From an uncultured Lachnospiraceae bacterium (GTDB lineage: Bacteria > Bacillota > Clostridia > Lachnospirales > Lachnospiraceae), in the NCBI GenBank assembly GCA_945919795.1, contig CAMEJJ010000027.1, forward strand, positions 1-36,589: a stretch of DNA of 36,589 nucleotides, read 5' to 3'. This document shows, in pieces, positions 34,733 to 36,589 of the stretch. The translations under genes were made by a program, and so were the position numbers. The first letter of the stretch is position 1, and each line of letters starts with the position of its first letter. A model generated the notes under the pieces. The model was not told where the DNA came from and searched no databases. It saw only the letters and a program-made list of their open reading frames with translations.

Positions 34733-36316
34733 TTAGATATTTAATAAATCACTAAATACTTTTAATGCTCCGTCTGTGTCATGAGCCAGTACGCGTTTTG
34801 CAAGTACTTTACCAAGCTGAACACCTTCCTGGTCAAAGCTGTTGATGTTCCATACAAATCCCTGGAACATAACTTTGTTTTCAAAGTGTGATAATAAAGC
34901 ACCAACGGTTTCAGGAGTTAACTGATCACCGATAATGATGCTGGAAGGACGAGCACCTGCAAAGTTCTTATTGTTGTTTTCATCTTTTTTACCACATGCG
35001 AAAGCAACAATCTGAGCTGCTACGTTAGCACATAATTTCTGCTGGCTGGTGCTTCCCTGAATATCAACATCTGTACCAATCTGGCTGTTTTTAAAGCCGA
35101 TAAACTGTAACGGAACAATATCGGTTCCCTGATGTAATAACTGATAGAAAGAATGCTGACCGTTTGTACCGGGTTCACCAAAGATGATAGGTCCTGTTAC
35201 ATAGTCGATGGGATCGCCGAAACGGTTGACAGATTTACCGTTGGATTCCATATCTAACTGCTGTAAGTGAGCAGGGAAACGGCTCAATGCCTGTGAGTAA
35301 GGTAAAACTGCTGTACAAGGATAACCTAAAACATTTCTTTCATATACACCAATCAGTGCATCCAGTAATGCGGGATTTTCTAATAAATTCTTATTTGTAG
35401 CAAGTTTATCAGCCTCAGCTGCACCGTTTAAGAACTGTGCAAATACTTCGGGACCGAATGCTAATGATAATACAGCGCCACCAACTGCGGAAGAAGATGA
35501 GAAACGACCGCCAATATAATCATCCATAAAGAATGCAGCAAGATAATCATCACTCTTAGCAAGAGGAGAAGTTTCACTGGTAACGGCGATCATATGCTTT
35601 GAAGCATCAAGACCTGCTTTTGCCAAAGCATCTTTTACGAAGGATTCGTTTGTCAGTGTCTCAAGTGTTGTACCTGATTTGGAAACCAGTACAAAAATGG
35701 AATGAGCAACATCAATGGAATTTAATACAGCGGCTGCATCATCAGGATCTACGTTACTGATAAATTTTGCTTCCATTTTAAATGTATTGTTTTTCTTTGC
35801 CCAGTTTTCCAGTGCTAAATAGATAGCACGGGGACCTAAATCAGAACCTCCGATACCGATCTGAACAACGGTAGTGAATTTCTCACCTGCAGCATTTGTA
35901 ATTTCACCTGCATGAACTTTGTTAGCAAATTCAGCAATTTTTTCCTGCTGTGTTGTATAGAAAGTACGTTTGTCAACACCGTCAGCGGTAACTGCATTAC
36001 CAAGCTGACCACGGCACATATGATGTAAAACAAGACGTTTTTCACCTGTATTAATGACCTCACCGTTGTAAAGAGCTTCAAATTTATCAACAAGCTCAGC
36101 TTCTTTTGCCAATGCAGCAAGGTCTTCTAAGATTGCATCATCAACGGCTTTTGCAGCATAATTGTAAACCATGCCGCCTGCCATCGGCACACTGTAAGTC
36201 TTTGCGCGGGTTGCACCGTTTTCGCCTGACATGACATCAACGAGATCTACACTGCCTTTTTTGGCAACAAGGCTATTGTATGAGCTCAGAGTATCAAGAT
36301 TGTTCCATTTAACCAT
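34733..36316 (-). CDS. pgi: Glucose-6-phosphate isomerase
   Basis: The 527-aa enzyme interconverts glucose 6-phosphate and fructose 6-phosphate in glycolysis. The family signatures are present: IGGSDLGPRAIYLAL, SKSGTTLETLTNES, DYIGGRFSSSSAVGGAVLSL and, with the catalytic glutamate, FGEPGTNGQHSFYQLLHQG, followed by NSQIGTDVDIQGSTSQQ. Length is typical. AGGAGGAACC precedes the ATG. Codon use looks biased towards a highly expressed gene. The promoter TTGAAA-17 bp-TATAAT lies 105-133 nt upstream, and its terminator is at 34639-34666. Confidence 0.97.
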   Translation of the reverse strand: MVKWNNLDTLSSYNSLVAKKGSVDLVDVMSGENGATRAKTYSVPMAGGMVYNYAAKAVDDAILEDLAALAKEAELVDKFEALYNGEVINTGEKRLVLHHMCRGQLGNAVTADGVDKRTFYTTQQEKIAEFANKVHAGEITNAAGEKFTTVVQIGIGGSDLGPRAIYLALENWAKKNNTFKMEAKFISNVDPDDAAAVLNSIDVAHSIFVLVSKSGTTLETLTNESFVKDALAKAGLDASKHMIAVTSETSPLAKSDDYLAAFFMDDYIGGRFSSSSAVGGAVLSLAFGPEVFAQFLNGAAEADKLATNKNLLENPALLDALIGVYERNVLGYPCTAVLPYSQALSRFPAHLQQLDMESNGKSVNRFGDPIDYVTGPIIFGEPGTNGQHSFYQLLHQGTDIVPLQFIGFKNSQIGTDVDIQGSTSQQKLCANVAAQIVAFACGKKDENNNKNFAGARPSSIIIGDQLTPETVGALLSHFENKVMFQGFVWNINSFDQEGVQLGKVLAKRVLAHDTDGALKVFSDLLNI

Positions 36317-36396
36317 GATTGGTTCCTCCTACTATTTGTATTTGTTAAAAAATGTTTCAACACATAAATTATGTTCATAGATTGTATTATTATAAG

Positions 36397-36409
36397 GTAG
36401 TAATACTAC
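36397..36409. promoter_or_regulatory. Small palindrome just downstream of the pgi -10
   Basis: GTAGT-AAT-ACTAC lies about 12-24 nt downstream of the pgi -10 box, close to the predicted transcription start. It is short but precisely placed, so it is a possible operator. Confidence 0.35.
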
Positions 36410-36420
36410 AACCATTTGAA

Positions 36421-36449
36421 ATTATACCGAATAATTCTATTGATTTCAA
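36421..36449 (-). promoter_or_regulatory. pgi promoter
   Basis: On the minus strand TTGAAA (36449-36444), a 17-bp spacer and TATAAT (36426-36421). Confidence 0.75.
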
Positions 36450-36540
36450 GGGTTCATCTATTTTAGAATAGTTTCGTAGGAAAATCGGATGTTCATTATT
36501 TTGGAATCATAGATTTGACTATTATGACTATTATTAGGTA

Positions 36541-36570
36541 ATTGCGAAACTCGCTAAGCTCGTTCGCAAT
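36541..36570. repeat. Palindrome at the right edge
   Basis: ATTGCGAA (36541-36548) and TTCGCAAT (36563-36570) form an 8-bp inverted repeat with a 14-nt loop containing GCTAAGC. It resembles the 7521-7552 palindrome. Nothing else is visible between pgi and the window end. Confidence 0.55.
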
Positions 36571-36589
36571 CTTGATGAAAAACAAGGAT

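Overview
This window is the replication-origin region of a low-G+C, anaerobe-type Firmicute, most probably a Clostridia/Lachnospiraceae member. The evidence is the gene order rpmH-dnaA-dnaN-yaaA-recF-gyrB-gyrA on one side and rnpA-yidD-yidC-jag-mnmE-mnmG-rsmG-parA-parB-DUF4446-serS on the other, together with the very A+T-rich spacers. Genes left of about 17.05 kb run on the minus strand and genes right of about 17.56 kb on the plus strand, so transcription diverges from a bipartite oriC: DnaA boxes flank dnaA at 17.28-17.41 kb and 18.91-19.24 kb.

Region by region. (1) 1-4.26 kb is a plasmid-like block of visibly higher G+C: a membrane protein, a RepA_N-type initiator, and a ParB-ParA-ParB cassette, all on the minus strand. 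It lies just 3' of a tRNA-Arg(CCT) gene, which suggests an integrative element (Tn1549-type ICE or integrated plasmid) inserted beside that tRNA. The initiator gene carries about six 24-bp iteron-like repeats inside its own coding sequence, and the operon leader contains a strong terminator hairpin with a competing antiterminator hairpin. (2) 4.53-9.23 kb holds tRNA-Arg, a DUF3881-like protein, seryl-tRNA synthetase, a DUF4446 protein and chromosomal ParB/ParA. (3) 9.4-9.55 kb is a parS cluster, with another parS overlapping the start of rsmG. (4) 9.7-14 kb holds rsmG, mnmG and mnmE (tRNA and rRNA modification). (5) 14.36-17.05 kb holds jag, yidC, yidD, rnpA and rpmH. (6) 17.05-19.24 kb is oriC with dnaA. 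(7) 19.24-26.45 kb holds dnaN, yaaA, recF, gyrB and gyrA. (8) 26.5-30.8 kb is a more variable plus-strand block: a small membrane protein, an NCS2 purine permease, two XRE-type regulators and a LprI-like lipoprotein. (9) 30.8-36.3 kb is on the minus strand: a GT-C-like membrane protein, a cysteine-peptidase-like protein, murG and pgi.

The core genes act together in initiation and control of replication (DnaA, DnaN, RecF, gyrase), origin segregation (ParA, ParB, parS), membrane-protein insertion (YidC, YidD, Jag) and tRNA modification (MnmE, MnmG). The element brings its own ParA and two ParBs, so two ParA and three ParB proteins are encoded within about 8 kb.

Non-coding structure that stands out: the in-gene iterons, the attenuator-like leader, the parS cluster, a 91-nt folded RNA candidate downstream of jag, a chain of small hairpins with GCGAAGC cores between gyrB and gyrA, and palindromes placed at the predicted transcription starts of mnmG and pgi. 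No wholly new multi-gene system is evident. The repA/par leader and the jag-mnmE RNA candidate are the best leads.
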